Counted from the first letter of the stretch, positions 44,256 through 55,300 are shown. The stretch is DNA of 64,000 nucleotides from Augochlora pura (GCF_028453695.1 NC_135778.1:9112244-9176243), one strand, 5' to 3'. Notes: generated from the sequence alone by a model not told the origin. Program-made: numbers and translations.

Positions 44256-45030
44256 AAACAAATAACCATTCCAATCTCTTAAATCACCAAGATCCATCAG
44301 CCTCGTCGAAAACCGTAACACATCTATCTCTAACGATTTCCAAAGGACTCAATCAGACGTGTCCCCTTATAAAGTACAAGATCGCCGATGAGCCAGCCAT
44401 TATAAAGAAGCCTATCATTTCTCAACAAACGTTCTTAGCGAAAAAGCGTAACACCATAAAATCCGTGTCCAATTTGGCGGCGCGGCTCGTTCGGTCGAAT
44501 TTATACATGCATAAAGATCGTCGTAATGATCTATAATTGCCGGTAAAAACGTATCGAGAGCGGGAATCGGTCGTCGATAGCCGATCAGAAGCCGGGACAC
44601 GCACCCGACCGGCCGCAATGATTCCGGAGAAGAGAAAATGCTCGCAATTTTCGGAATTAATCGTGGCAATTTCCAAAATTGCCGCACGGGGTGTAGGGGA
44701 GGAGGAGGGGGGGGGATCGCGGCGCGTCTCAAGTGCGGCGCGCGCGCGCGCTCGCCAGCGCATGCGTTCGTCTCTTCCTCGATACACGCTCGATGACTTA
44801 TTACCCGGGCGACCGTTCCGCTTCGTGCCCTCCCCCCTTCCCTCCCCCTCCCCCCTCCTATCGGACGTTCGCGACGGTTTGCTCTTTTTCACCGTTCTTG
44901 TCGAGAGATTATTTAGCACTCCATTTGTCGGCGGCATTGCCGGATTATAGAGCGTCGAGATCGACCCAGTTGAGAACGCCGCGCTCTCACTCGCTCTCGA
45001 GCGTTCCCCTCTTTCACGGAGTAGCAATCT
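44256..45030. other. GC-rich island with CG tract
   Basis: CpG-rich from about 44440, with an alternating CG tract at 44737-44751. The minus strand is open for 201 codons (44422-45027), but without a domain, homopolymeric in places, and overlapped by other frames. No gene called. Confidence 0.45.
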
Positions 45031-45480
45031 CTTGATCTTTGTCTTGCACTTCGAATGTCTTTCTTTTTATCTTGCTCCGTCATTCTTTGTATCGCTAACG
45101 TTCCACTTGTTTCGCGCTACTTTTCTTTCGATTTTTCTTTTATTTAGTTACTCGTATCGTCTTTTGCTTTATTTTCTTCTTAACCTCTCTTTCTCCTTTC
45201 TCTTTTTGTTATTTATACTGTCTTTCTCTTTATCTTGCCTTGTCACTCTTTCTATCGCTTACACGCTCCTTTTTCTGCTTTATATTTTTCTTTATCTCTC
45301 TTTCTTTCTCATTCTGTCTCTCGCTTTCTTCTTTTGTCACTTATATTGTCATTCTCTTTATTTCGCTCTCTTTCTCTGACTCATATTGTCTTTATTTTTA
45401 TCTTCCTCTCCTACTCTCTATTACTCACTGTTTTTCTTTCGCTTTATCTGTCATAAAGAGAGAGAGAGTGAGACTGAGAA
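45031..45480. repeat. CT-rich low-complexity region
   Basis: TCTTTCTCTTTATCTTGC-like sequence with repeated words TTTATCTTGC(C/T) at about 45068 and 45230. It ends in a short GA tract at 45458-45486. It gives Phe/Leu/Ser frames that are not genes. Confidence 0.75.
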
Positions 45481-46352
45481 AGAGAGGGCGGGGTAGTGCA
45501 TCACGCGGATCAAGTGGAACGTCCAGTTATTTTCACGTCTACGCGGCCAGCTGAAACAATGTATCGCGTCGAGGGACCTCGTCGTCGCCGTTTCGATCGA
45601 TCGATCGATCGCCCCTGTCGGTAGCTCTAGGCGGTGCTTCTGTGATGGATCAAGCCTCCTGCGCCAAGCCTCCTCTGCCGCTGACTCCTGGGAGATGTGT
45701 AGCTACCTGGCAACGAGACGCGTGGCAGGTTCTCCGTCCGCGCTTCGGTCCATTAGCTTCGTCGATTTTGCTCCACCGTGTTCCTCTCCTGCAATCCTCC
45801 TCGTCGATTAGGCGAACGTTGTATAATCGGGTACGATGCTTTTCGGTAGTAAAGATTGTCATTGATTGTGTGGCGATGGTGTATTGGTGTTTTATAGAAT
45901 GTCGAGGACTTTATTTAACGCTATAATATATTATAAGGTAGCCAGGAAAAACATGTACCCTTCGGTACAGTCCGTAGAGGATTTTAGGGGATGGGAGAAA
46001 ATGATGGGAGAACCTCGCTTTTGCCTGGCTACCGTGTTTGCATGCAATGATAGGCAGACAGAAGATTTAAATTAAATATTGCATTGACTTAACTGCAGGA
46101 CTCTTGTCTCTCCGTACGATATAGATTAATAAAACAATCGTGGGGAAATCAACAATACAATTACTTAATTTTGTCAAGATTTCCTCAGTGTATAAATATT
46201 AAAAGAATTATCAATGCCATATAATTATACTTCTAAACTTTCATTCTAAACTTTTCATTAAATAATCTCCTGCGACTGTATAACATTTTCTAACGTTTTC
46301 CACGCGGTCGTAAAAATGCCAATATTTAGCAAATATTACTGAGAAAGTTAAT
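45481..46352. other. mixed stretch
   Basis: GC-rich to about 45900, with (GATC)n at 45595-45611. A 10-bp inverted pair GGTAGCCAGG / CCTGGCTACC at about 45937 and 46024 flanks 80 bp. AT-rich afterwards. No gene recognised. Confidence 0.4.
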
Positions 46353-46720
46353 ATAACCCTTTTCTCTCGAAACGATTTCAACCATAAGCCTAAAATAATA
46401 TTTCTACTTTATGATTTCTCCGTTTTAAATTTCATACAACAAAGTTGCATTTTAAGCATATAGAGTTGTCTCTTGTTAGTCACACAACAATTACACATTC
46501 AACAATATTTTATATAGTTTACTATATAGTTTATATTATATGCTATACTATAAAAAATATTGTTGAATTTTATACTGTATACTATACATAATATACAATA
46601 TATACTATACAATAATTCTGTATAGTATAAAGATCTTGATCTCAGTATAAAAATGACTTCGACCCTGCCGTAACAATTTTAATAACACCTCATAACCCCT
46701 GCTCCAGTGCAAAGGGTTGC
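46353..46720 (+). mobile_element. degenerate piggyBac-type MITE with internal AT palindrome
   Basis: The left end ATAACCCTTTTCTCTCGAAA and right end CTCCAGTGCAAAGGGTTGC are the family termini with mutated target sites. The right-end interior AACAATTTTAATAACACCTC matches other copies. Between them TTCAACAATATTTTATATAG and CTATAAAAAATATTGTTGAA (about 46497-46568) form an AT-rich hairpin. Length is about 368 bp, longer than the other copies. Confidence 0.55.
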
Positions 46721-47517
46721 CTCTGTCCGTGTCTCTGTCGCGGCCCTACCGCTCAAGTGCAGTCTATACTTCGAGAACTCAGCGCAGCTCCCCGATCGAG
46801 ATTCCACGACAGTCGGAACAAAGCTGGAAGGCACCGCGCAGTCCAGCATCCGCCCGTAGGCCTCCGTTGTCTACGGTGTATAGGCAATGTCCGCGAGAGT
46901 CCCAAGAGCACCCTCTGTTGCCCACATGCTCTCTCCCATCCTAGCCAGCTAGGAATCGAGGCAGCTATACAGGCCCATGGCTCCGGCCGGTGTCTCCGTT
47001 AAAGAATGAAAAGAGACTCCCAGGCGGCTAATCATCGATTAACCAAGCCCCGGCGCGGAGGTGGTGCTCGTCGCGGAGTAACCACCTAGCTTCCACAGGG
47101 TGTCCCTTTGTTCTCGGCCCGTCCCACACGGGCTCCATTGAACCCGCACGATTATAAATTGCCCCGTGAAAGCGTGGCTCGCCGCGCGGCCTATACGCCG
47201 GGGCCTATACGCCGGGGCCTATACGCCGGGGCCCCGGCAGCGTGCACTTTCCAGACACGTAAAAGGGCTCCGGGAACGGTAACACACATCTACAAGCGGG
47301 TAACAGGCGCGCACGGAGACTTATTTACCGGAGGTACAGGCTCCACTTAACCCGTAACCCCAAGCTTCGTATATCTTGTCGACAATGCGTACCGATGAAT
47401 TCAATACTTGCCGCCCCACCCTCGCAGCACCGCCGCCGCAGCTCCGCAGCACCGCGGAGCCGCTTCCTCAATAAAGTCCGGCCGGGAGAAATATGGCGCT
47501 CGGATCAATGGTACTTT
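46721..47517. other. GC-rich island
   Basis: CpG-rich. Frames of 75-90 codons on the plus strand have no recognised product. It contains the 14-bp repeat listed separately. Confidence 0.4.
47187..47233. repeat. 14-bp tandem repeat, three copies
   Basis: GGCCTATACGCCGG is repeated three times perfectly, with the last copy running into a GGGGCCCCGG stretch. Confidence 0.85.
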
Positions 47518-47688
47518 TCACCGGGCCCTATTTTCTGCTTCCACACGACGCCCCGGCCACACGCTGATGATCTTCATCGCGGCCTCGTGGGTGGGTCGCT
47601 CTTTGGGTGTTCTCCGTTTCTTGTCTCTGCTGATCGACGCGCCGCCATCGGTGATCATTAATCCGCGGCACCCCGCGCTTTGACGAAC
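47518..47688 (-). other. protein-like open segment, strand uncertain
   Basis: On the minus strand the peptide includes ISRDKKRRTPKERPTHEAAM and continues KIISVWPGRR, after a possible acceptor GGTCGCAG. The opposite strand is open too, with a hydrophobic reading (LMIFIAASWVGRSLGVLRFL). No strong donor settles either strand. The segment may be an exon, but I cannot decide. Confidence 0.22.
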
Positions 47689-47764
47689 CTGCGACCACGT
47701 CGGCTGATTCGCCACCTGAAGCTGCACCGTTGTACCATGGACTGCCTTTTGATTCAAGCGAGCT

Positions 47765-47915
47765 CGCTTCAACTTAGTTTGATCCAAGTTAATTCGATTC
47801 AAGTTAGTTCGATCCAAGTTAATTCGATTCAAGTTAGTTCGATCCAAGTTAATTCGATTCAAGTTAGTTCGATCCAAGTTAACTCGATCCAAGTTAACTC
47901 GATCCAAGTTAGTGC
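47765..47915. repeat. 15/30-bp minisatellite
   Basis: TTCGATCCAAGTTAA and TTCGATTCAAGTTAG alternate about five times. Because 15 bp is five codons, every frame reads a five-residue repeat, including a pentapeptide-repeat-like NLDRT/NLNRI on the minus strand. Confidence 0.85.
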
Positions 47916-48132
47916 AACTTTGATCGTTTTCGTCTGAGCAGGAACAAGAATGTTGCTTTTATCTGCATGTCCCCGAAAACGAACGTTCGAAGTGCATGGC
48001 GGACGAAATATGTAGTGCGTCGATCTTTATGTACTGTGGTTACATTTGTTTAATTTTTTTTACTAATTGCACATTGCACGTTGTCTAAAATTTCGTTCTA
48101 ATAGGTGGAATTTTACTGTAGCTATAAGTGAA

Positions 48133-48180
48133 TTAACCCTTTATGGGTCGAATGGTTTTCTTAAATAGCTATCTGCAAAT
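48133..48180 (+). mobile_element. TTAA-type MITE end, shared with 37838
   Basis: TTAA followed by CCCTTTATGGGTCGAATGG and TTTTCTTAAATAGCTATCTG, matching the end at 37780-37838 in opposite orientation. The element runs directly into a minisatellite. Confidence 0.6.
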
Positions 48181-48420
48181 TCAAATAAATTCAAATAAAC
48201 CAGAATAAATTCAAGTAAAGTGGAATAAATTAAAATAGAATGAGGTAAATCCAAATAAAATATAGTAAATTCAAATAAAATTAAATAAAGGCAAATAAAA
48301 TCAGATAAATTCAAGTAAAATGAAATAAATTCCAATAAACTAAAAGAAATTCAAATAAAATAAAACAAATTCAAATAAACACAAATAAATAAAGTTAACC
48401 CAAATAAATTAAATTAACTC
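48176..48420. repeat. AAATAAATTC-type minisatellite
   Basis: Degenerate 10-11-bp units such as AAATAAATTCAAATAAA(C/A) for about 245 bp. Confidence 0.75.
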
Positions 48421-49234
48421 GAATTAACTAAGGCTAACATCACGACAACATACAAAAAAATATCTTTACGCTGCCTAAGCCTCTAAACATCTCTGTTCGC
48501 AGTCTCCGCAGCAGCGTGTCTGAACGGCTAGACAAAAGAAAGGCGTCCCTGTCGCAGCGAATTGAATCGGAGAACAGCGAGGCGTCGTGAATCAGCGCGG
48601 ATTACGCAGCGTGGAACCCGGAAGGCTGTCTTATCGGCCGTCGATCCCGTTCCTCGTACTTTGTTCTCGATTTGGGAGGAGCTCTCGGGCCTAACGCCCA
48701 CGCGGTTCAGCCAGCCGCGGCGACACAGCGCTCGCAACAAAAGTGTGCCCGTTCATTAACGCCGCTGACTTTTCGACAAAGGATCGAACACGGCCGGGTA
48801 ACGCTGTTTCCCCCGGTCGAGAGGGCAGAAAAGGGCCCCCCCCTCCGGTCTCCCCGTGCGTGGACATTGTTTCCACGTAAGTTACAGGGACGAGAAGGCC
48901 CGCGGACGACCCGTGACCCCGACTCTAATGAGCGGCGGAGGAGCTCTCTCGGCTATTGTGAGCAACTCCCTTTTTCCCTACGGTTTCCCTTCCAATTCCC
49001 TTCGGTTTCAACGAGAACGCCCTTCTCTTGAGAGCAAAACGCATTCGCGGACCTTGTTGTTATTTCGATAATACAATCTTTTTATTCTCGGTCACGATTT
49101 TAACTTTGCTTGGCTCGCGATACGTGGCTCGGAGACGTGGGCCGTTTTTATCGACGAGTTAAGTTTGAAATTTTTACGGTCGAAGGAGATAGGGTCACGG
49201 AAATGAGAATGGAGACTTCGACGAGATTATTTTA
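48421..49234. other. GC-rich island
   Basis: CpG-rich from about 48480 to 49070. Frames of 60-119 codons overlap on both strands. No gene recognised. Confidence 0.45.
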
Positions 49235-49630
49235 TTCGATTTTGTTCGGTTTCGTTTGATTTTATTTCGCTTTATTCAATTTTATTTCCTTTCATTCTAT
49301 TTCATTTTATTTCATTTTATTTCATTTTATTTCATTTGATTACAATTTATTTCATTTTATTTCATTTCATTCTACTTAATTTCTTTCAATTTTATTTCAT
49401 ATTATTTAATTTTATTTAATTTTATTAAATTCCATTTAATGTTATTTATTTTTGTTTAATTTCATTTGATTTCATTTTATTTAATATTTAATACCATTTA
49501 ATCTTAATTCTATTTAATTCTATTTTAATTCTATTTTCATTCTATTTAATTTTATTACTCTAATTTAATTTAATTCTATTTTCATTCTATTTAATTTTAT
49601 TACTCTAATTTAATTTAATCTATTTACTGT
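49235..49630. repeat. TTTTATTTCA pentanucleotide-like array
   Basis: Almost 400 bp of TTTTATTTCATTTTATTTCA-type units. Toward the right it includes a 34-bp duplication built on TTCTATTTTCATTCTATTTA. Confidence 0.8.
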
Positions 49631-49971
49631 ATTTATCAGAATCATTAAATCATGTCTGCTACTTATTATTACCATTTGCCAATTTAACAATTCTCCATCA
49701 GTCTAAATATACTCTTCTATCCTTCTAAAATGACCAATCCTATCCCAACTAATCCATCATAGCGTCACTTAAACATAACCTTAATAGATTATTGTATAGT
49801 AATAACCATAACCAAATGACGATAACAAGAGAGACTAACAACTTCATCAAAGCCAATTTCTAAAAATCGTCGGAACTATAGAAAGCCGCCTTGTCGATGC
49901 ATTAAATATCATCCGGCAGGATCTCCGACAGTTCATCACAGAATCCGAAATTACGATACAATGATCACCTA
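49631..49971. other. AT-rich gene-free stretch
   Basis: AT-rich. Nothing recognised. Confidence 0.5.
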
Positions 49972-50628
49972 ATGATCGAGAGCCATCGATCCGACGCGGT
50001 GCTCGATACGCCTCGAGGAATCGAGAGATGCGACATGCCGATAGACCGTGGAATCCCGGCCCCGATCGAGCAGCACGCCTCTCCCGAGGGATCGTTATTA
50101 AACAAAACTATCCTCGCAACGATCGCAGCTACCGACGAATACCGCGGCGATCCATCCCCGCTCGTAGATCCCTCTTCTCCTCCACTTCGATCGCGATCTT
50201 TTTTTTCCGCCTCGCTCATCATGGATCTCCGTGATCCGTGGGCGGAACATTATGTAGCCGACGAAAGAGAGTCCGGCGCGGCGTGGCTCTTGCCGATCGA
50301 TTTGCTTGAATCATCGTCAAGCGATCGATCCCCGGATCGAGCGCGAGCTCTCTTTTTTGCTCGGCTGGTCGCGTCCCTCGCTGTTCCAGGTGGATCGCGA
50401 TCGTGGGCGGAGCCGACGAAAGAACGCGGGATCGATCCGATTGAATCATCCACGGTACCTTCGTGCTACCGATCGATGGATCACCGGCGATCTCGGCGAG
50501 GATCTTCTTCGGGGATCGGCTCGTTAGCATCTCTGCTGCACGCGCGACTGTTTATCGATGACGGTAAATTTCGGCTGTTTGAACGATGCTCGCAGGAGGC
50601 AGAGTTTATCAAATTTCTTTATAAATGA
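49972..50628 (+). CDS. 218-codon open frame of unknown reality
   Basis: The longest frame in the window not made of simple sequence, from ATG to TGA. The predicted protein is rich in Ser, Arg, Asp and Ile and has no signal peptide, membrane segment or motif I recognise. Two parts resemble each other at DNA level (GTGGGCGGA...GCCGACGAAAGA and GAATCATC, at about 50240-50315 and 50405-50450), and GATCGATC words are dense, which depletes stop codons. The minus strand is also open for about 100 codons. It is more likely a stop-poor repeat-derived frame than a gene, but it could be an intronless small gene. Confidence 0.2.
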   Translation: MIESHRSDAVLDTPRGIERCDMPIDRGIPAPIEQHASPEGSLLNKTILATIAATDEYRGDPSPLVDPSSPPLRSRSFFSASLIMDLRDPWAEHYVADERESGAAWLLPIDLLESSSSDRSPDRARALFFARLVASLAVPGGSRSWAEPTKERGIDPIESSTVPSCYRSMDHRRSRRGSSSGIGSLASLLHARLFIDDGKFRLFERCSQEAEFIKFLYK

Positions 50629-50679
50629 AAAGTTTCTTTCATTAAATAAAACTCGTTGTAAATAAAATACATTGTGTTC

Positions 50680-50933
50680 GAGTCTTTTGCACTCTGAGGC
50701 TGAAATTGTTCTATCTCGTCCCAAGATAATTTGTATAACAATAGAGATGTAAGAAAGTTGAGACGCAAAGTTAGATTTAATAAATTGTTAAGTAGTTAAA
50801 CTGTTGATGTGAGTCGCGAGAATTAATTTCGTGTGCATAAAAGTGCACTTTGTTGCATAGATTGGAAATGCTATGAACTAGGAGAATTATCTCAGATTTG
50901 TTGATAAAATGGCTTCGAGTGCAAAGGGTTAAC
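50680..50933 (+). mobile_element. piggyBac-type MITE, left end decayed
   Basis: The right end GGCTTCGAGTGCAAAGGG with TTAA at 50930-50933 is intact. The left end AGTCTTTTGCACTCTGAGGC is recognisable but has lost its TTAA. The interior shares GCATAAAAGTGCACTTTGTT and GGAGAATTAT with 57733-57892. Confidence 0.6.
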
Positions 50934-50968
50934 ATGAAGTTTGATATTTTATGAATATCATGAAAACA

Positions 50969-51205
50969 TGAGAAACGAGAGGTTCTTTAGGTGATTTCAA
51001 GCAACTATTTCCTTAGCGAAAATTCAATCCGCGGCTTTGTTTACTAGTTATTAGCGAAAAACAGTGACCAATGAGCGACGAGTTCAGTCGGGCTCACGTC
51101 TCATTGGCCAGTGTTTTTCCTTAATAACTCGTAAAGGACGCCTCGGAAAAAATTGTTGTAAAGGAAAGAGTTACTCCAAATGACCTCAGGAATCTATTAT
51201 TTCTC
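50969..51205. repeat. foldback (inverted-repeat) element
   Basis: Two arms of about 115 bp face each other. The left arm holds GAGAGGTTCTTTAGGTGA and TTTACTAGTTATTAGCGAAA; the right arm in reverse complement holds GATTCCTGAGGTCATTTG and TTTACGAGTTATTAAGGAAA. The centre is ACCAATGAGCG...CGTCTCATTGG. Its right arm recurs at 56578-56712 and its terminus at 58023-58051. Confidence 0.7.
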
Positions 51206-52147
51206 GAATTTGAGTGATTTTTAAACATCCTGCATAAATTATCATAAATTTAAACAGCTTTCAATTTGAAACAGTATTTTAATCAATTTTATGAAGAAAG
51301 TCACTAAGATCAACATTTCTTTCATAGTTCTATATATCGTACTCTACAATTAACATACATAACCTATAAATTTCTACAAGCAACAAATTTCACACTAAAC
51401 TTAACAATAAATTGCAACAACCTATATCTAATATTATTCGCACACAGAAACCGAATTACTGAACCAAAATTTCATTCGCAAATTCCGCATAAAATTCGCA
51501 GTCCACTAATTCAACAAAATACATAATAATTATTACACCAGAACAATTCATTTTAATAACGAAAATATGTGAGAACACGCATTCGTGAACACGTGTATGG
51601 AAACAGTGTCAGAGCATGACAACCACGACAGCTTATTCCCGAGCGAAATAATCGGCTCGCTACCGGCGGTGGAATGCCGAATTTTGATCGGCATTCGAAT
51701 TTGATCGTTATCGACCCCTTCGATCACCGATGGTTCCTTTATTTCTGCCGGCGGTGACCGATCAGCAGTTCCGACCGCGCTCTGTTGGCAAACACACACC
51801 GTCGAGCCGCGGGCCGAAGAGGAGACACGGAGGAGCACCGATTTCACCGGGCCAGAGAGAGATTCCAGGTGATAAATCCTTCGCGCAACTTTGGACACGA
51901 CGTGGAATCGGGTTGCAAATCGACTCGGGGAACATTTACAGCCCATCGCCGCCGCAACGCGCGCGTTTCTCCGCGCCAGGTCATCCATATTTATATTCCG
52001 TCGTTGTGCAAATCGCCGCGCGCGCGCGCGCGTGCGCAGCTGTTACTCTCGATTTAATTGCGAGACGCTTTCCGAAAACTCTCGGACGCGCGTCGCTTTT
52101 TCCGGCGGGACTTTACGATCGTCGGCGTCCGTTTCCTAATGCTGCTT
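51206..52147. other. AT-rich stretch, then GC-rich island with CG tract
   Basis: AT-rich to 51550, then CpG-rich with an alternating CG tract at about 52016-52033. A 146-codon minus-strand frame (51548-51988) and 151-codon plus-strand frame (51730-52185) overlap and have no recognisable product. Confidence 0.4.
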
Positions 52148-52215
52148 TTAACCCCTTGGCGTACTTTGACGAGTCTGACTCGTGATGGAGATTTCTAGTA
52201 ACATATAATTAAATA
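52148..52215 (+). mobile_element. TTAA-type MITE fragment (left end)
   Basis: TTAA, then CCCCTTGGCGTACTTTGACG, then the palindromic ACGAGTCTGACTCGT and GGAGATTTCTAGTAA. Matches the ends at 26871, 57733 and 63742. No right end found. Confidence 0.6.
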
Positions 52216-52740
52216 TGGATGTTATATGTACTATATATTGCCTGTATATTGAACTATGTATTAAACTTAAAATGTATATTAAACATAAAGGCAAAAATAT
52301 TTACATTCCTCTGACTATATCAAAAATAACCTGGACATAACCTTGACTACATCAAAAATCGATTCTACTAAATAAAATTCTGATCACTAAGCATTTCTCC
52401 TAGTATTAAAGTAAATTTCAACAACTGCACTAAAAATCGTTTATTATTCTCAACTAGATTAAAAAGAAAGCACGGCGTCCAACAGGCATCTTCGTTTAAT
52501 ATTCTATAGCAATTTTCGTACAACCCCGTGCAACACAATAAACACGGTCAAAATACAAGGAGAGAGAAAGAGAGAGAGAGAGGGTCAGAAGCTAAAGATA
52601 AATAGAGTTCGATACGCGTCTTACGAACGATTGCCGCAGCGGACAAGCTACGGCACCAATAAAACGGCCCTAAATTTCATGTTCCTCAGTCAGCTTAAGA
52701 CTTTATACGCGGCCGATAAAATGAATCATCCTTTGAAATT
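52216..52740. other. AT-rich stretch
   Basis: AT-rich with a GA tract at 52559-52583. No gene. Confidence 0.45.
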
Positions 52741-53560
52741 TGTCGGTGCGACAGGGCGACTGTCCAAAACCGCCTGTGTCCAGCCTCTCCTATAATTTAC
52801 GGGACGGTGGCCGGCTTCCCGTGTGCCTCGCGTCGCTTGTCGCCGTCGCCGTCGTCGTCGTCGTCGTCGACGTCGTGGCGACTGTCGGCGGGTACCCCGA
52901 GACATCCCACGGTTCAAGAACAAAAGTGCAGCGCGGCCGCGAATCGTGTCGAAGTCACGGAACGCGCAGCGCCGGATATACGCAACGGTTCCCTCGACGC
53001 GACTCCGCGCCGCTCGGCTCCGCGCGTCGGGGCTTTCGTGCCGGGCTACGTGGACGTCGTCGTAACAGCCGGTGAAAGTCTTGCCCGGCGCACACGGCCC
53101 AGGATGATTGATGTCGCGGGCGCAGCTCGCGCGCGGCCGCCGCGGCCCGGACACAAACCTCCCCTTCACTTCATCGTTGCTTCGAATTCCTTGTTTTATC
53201 GGACAAGGGACCCCCTCGCGGTATAAATTTCTAGCGGGCCCGATAGCGCGGACATTTTTCGACCGCCGCCCCTCCCCCCTCACTCTTCAAGTACGACCGT
53301 CATGAGAAATGTCGTTGGGAATGCTGCTGCCGCTGGTCCATGCGCGAGCATTGCCGCCTCCGGGATATTAATAATCGGCGGCGGCGGCGGCGCCGCGGAA
53401 AAATCGCGGCTGGTCGCGCGCCGACGCTGCTCGCGCGACAGCGAAATAGTTTGACCCTTTGGGCGACGAATTGGTTTTCCAATATCGACGTAAGGAGATA
53501 CCGAGCACTCCAGGTGACTTATCTGCAATTTATTTGAACACGTGGATGTTGGAGTGCATC
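52741..53560. other. GC-rich island with GTC and GGC repeats
   Basis: CpG-rich, with (GTC)n at about 52842-52876 and GGC repeats at 53370-53390. Frames up to 185 codons (minus strand) are Arg-rich and built partly on these repeats. No gene called. Confidence 0.45.
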
Positions 53561-53817
53561 ACGTGACTATTCTGTGAAGCGGCGTATATTTGCTTATTTC
53601 GCTTGTATTTCAAGAAATAAGTGGTACAAAATAGGTTTGTATTATTTTATTTGAATGTTATAAACAGGTATACGATAGTAAAAATATAGAAATTTAATGT
53701 TATTGCTAACTAAAAAATAAAGCGTTGAGCATTCCTGCGATGTCGATAGCAAATTGTTTCGAATTTATTGAACTCGCCTTTTATTTAAATTATACGAAAG
53801 GACTCCGAAGCTTCCCC

Positions 53818-54115
53818 AATAAATAAATAAATGAATAAATAAGTAATTAAATAAATAACTGAATGAACGCATGAATGAATAAAAAAATAAATAAATAAAT
53901 AACTGAACGACTGAATGAATGAATGAATAGATAAATAAATAAATAAATAAATAAATAACTGAATGAATAAATGAATGACTAAATAAATAACTGAATTAAT
54001 AAATGAATGACTAAATAAGTAAATAAATAACTGAATGAATGAATGAGTAAATAAATAAATAACTGAATGAATGAATAAATAAATAAATAAATGAATGACT
54101 GAATCATGAATGAGG
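53818..54115. repeat. AAAT/GAAT tetranucleotide array
   Basis: About 300 bp of AAATAAATAACTGAATGAAT-type four-base words with a loose 30-40-bp higher-order order. Confidence 0.85.
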
Positions 54116-54436
54116 CCGTTTGTACATAAATAAAGAGAGCCTATTGCGACCTAAACATCACCGAGTTATGGTTCCGCGCGACCGCTAAACCTCTAATTAT
54201 CATCCTACGGTTATTCTACGTCATTCAATCGACATTCATTTCGCCGACATTAACACTAGGTTTACGGGACCCGTCAATTTGACGGATTTCGAACTTTGAA
54301 ATGTAACACACAAAAAACCATAGCATTAATCTTAACTATTTTGCGCCGTAAATTCATAATTTCATTAAGAGAGTTTATACACACAATTATTATTTTCTTA
54401 AGCTTCCTAAATTTGGAAATTTTTATGTGGTATACC

Positions 54437-54466
54437 TATTTCTACGGAGCCCGTCAAATTGACGGG
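54437..54466. repeat. left subterminal palindrome of the piggyBac-like element
   Basis: CCCGTCAAATTGACGGG at 54450-54466 is a perfect palindrome around a central base and is a candidate transposase-binding site. Its partner on the right side is at 55464-55480. Confidence 0.65.
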
Positions 54467-55021
54467 TTAGCTGATTACGTAAACAATCCTTATATATTTG
54501 CTTCGTTTGTAAAATTATTTCTCCAACAGTAAATATAAGAGTGAACGAAAAGTCTGAGATGCCTCAAACTCATTGTATCTCAATAGTGGATCGATAATGT
54601 GATACATATAAAGTAAACTGTTTGGCCTGGGTGGCCCGTTTTGTGTATTCAACGAAATCGATTACCAGAGAGATCCCCGCGTCATTCGAAACTCAAAGCA
54701 TGCGGCAGACTAAATGTCGTATCGAAAAGATATTCGGTTCATGTGTTGGTTCAATATAACAACACATATAAACAATTTTCAAAGCCGGCGACAGCCGACG
54801 TTAGACTGCGGTGGCACGAGCTGGTCTTCAGTATAGTTTTTGCAGTGACAGTGATAAGAACATTTTTCGAAGACAGTGTGCAAAAGTTCCGGTTATTGTA
54901 GTCCCCGCTTATTGTAAGTATTTACAGTAGGGTAATTGAATTTGGGCACAGATTTTTTACTTTCGCCGACCACCCTTTTCTAGCAATCATAGCGTGAAAG
55001 CGGGGTGTCGCCGGTGGCCCC

Positions 55022-55300
55022 GATAGCCTCCTTTTTTATAATATTTTAGATTTGGCAGCGATAAACGCGTGGATACTGTATAGAGAGTGTACCGGATCCA
55101 AAATATCCAGAAAAGAGTTTATATTTTGTCAAAGTTCAGCCGTTTCAGTTCTGTCACCTTCAACATCAGGAGTCCGAAAAAGTTGTCAAATGGGCTACTG
55201 CAATAAAAATAAAAGCAGTAGTTGCTGTATGTATTGCAAGAAGATCGTATGCGAAAAATGCACAAAAGAAATTCAAAACATATGTAAGAAATGTGCCTGA
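55022..55300 (+). pseudogene. piggyBac-type transposase, C-terminal part with Cys-rich domain
   Basis: The frame reads SLLFYNILDLAAINAWILYR, then a Lys/Ser linker, then a Cys-rich tail MGYCNKNKSSSCCMYCKKIV and CEKCTKEIQNICKKCA before TGA. The F-x-N-x-(L/I)-D-(I/L)-A-x-(I/L)-N-(A/S) segment is typical of the end of the piggyBac DDE domain, and the CxxC pairs form the C-terminal zinc-binding domain of this family. The frame upstream (about 54995-55021) is broken by TGA and an apparent shift, and the catalytic Asp residues are absent. The stop codon lies about 220 bp from the right terminus, as expected. Confidence 0.8.

Noticed and set aside
44422..45027. 201-codon minus-strand frame
   Set aside because: Arg/Ser-rich, crosses homopolymer and CG tracts, overlaps other open frames, and shows no domain.
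45937..46034. Short element with GGTAGCCAGG inverted ends
   Set aside because: Only 10 bp of inverted repeat, no target duplication, and a related GTAGCTACCTGGC word nearby makes chance or local duplication likely.
47518..47907. Pentapeptide-repeat protein (NLDRT NLNRI) on the minus strand
   Set aside because: The repeat unit is 15 bp, so every frame gives a five-residue period. This is a DNA minisatellite, not evidence of a pentapeptide-repeat domain.
54641..54901. 86-codon frame as the transposase N-terminal part
   Set aside because: It lies in the right place but contains no motif of the piggyBac DDE domain that I recognise, and it lacks an ATG start.
54897..55006. Nested MITE with CCCCGCTT/AAGCGGGG ends inside the piggyBac-like element
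   Set aside because: The inverted pair is only 8 bp, and the right half overlaps plausible transposase sequence, so a separate insertion is not supported.
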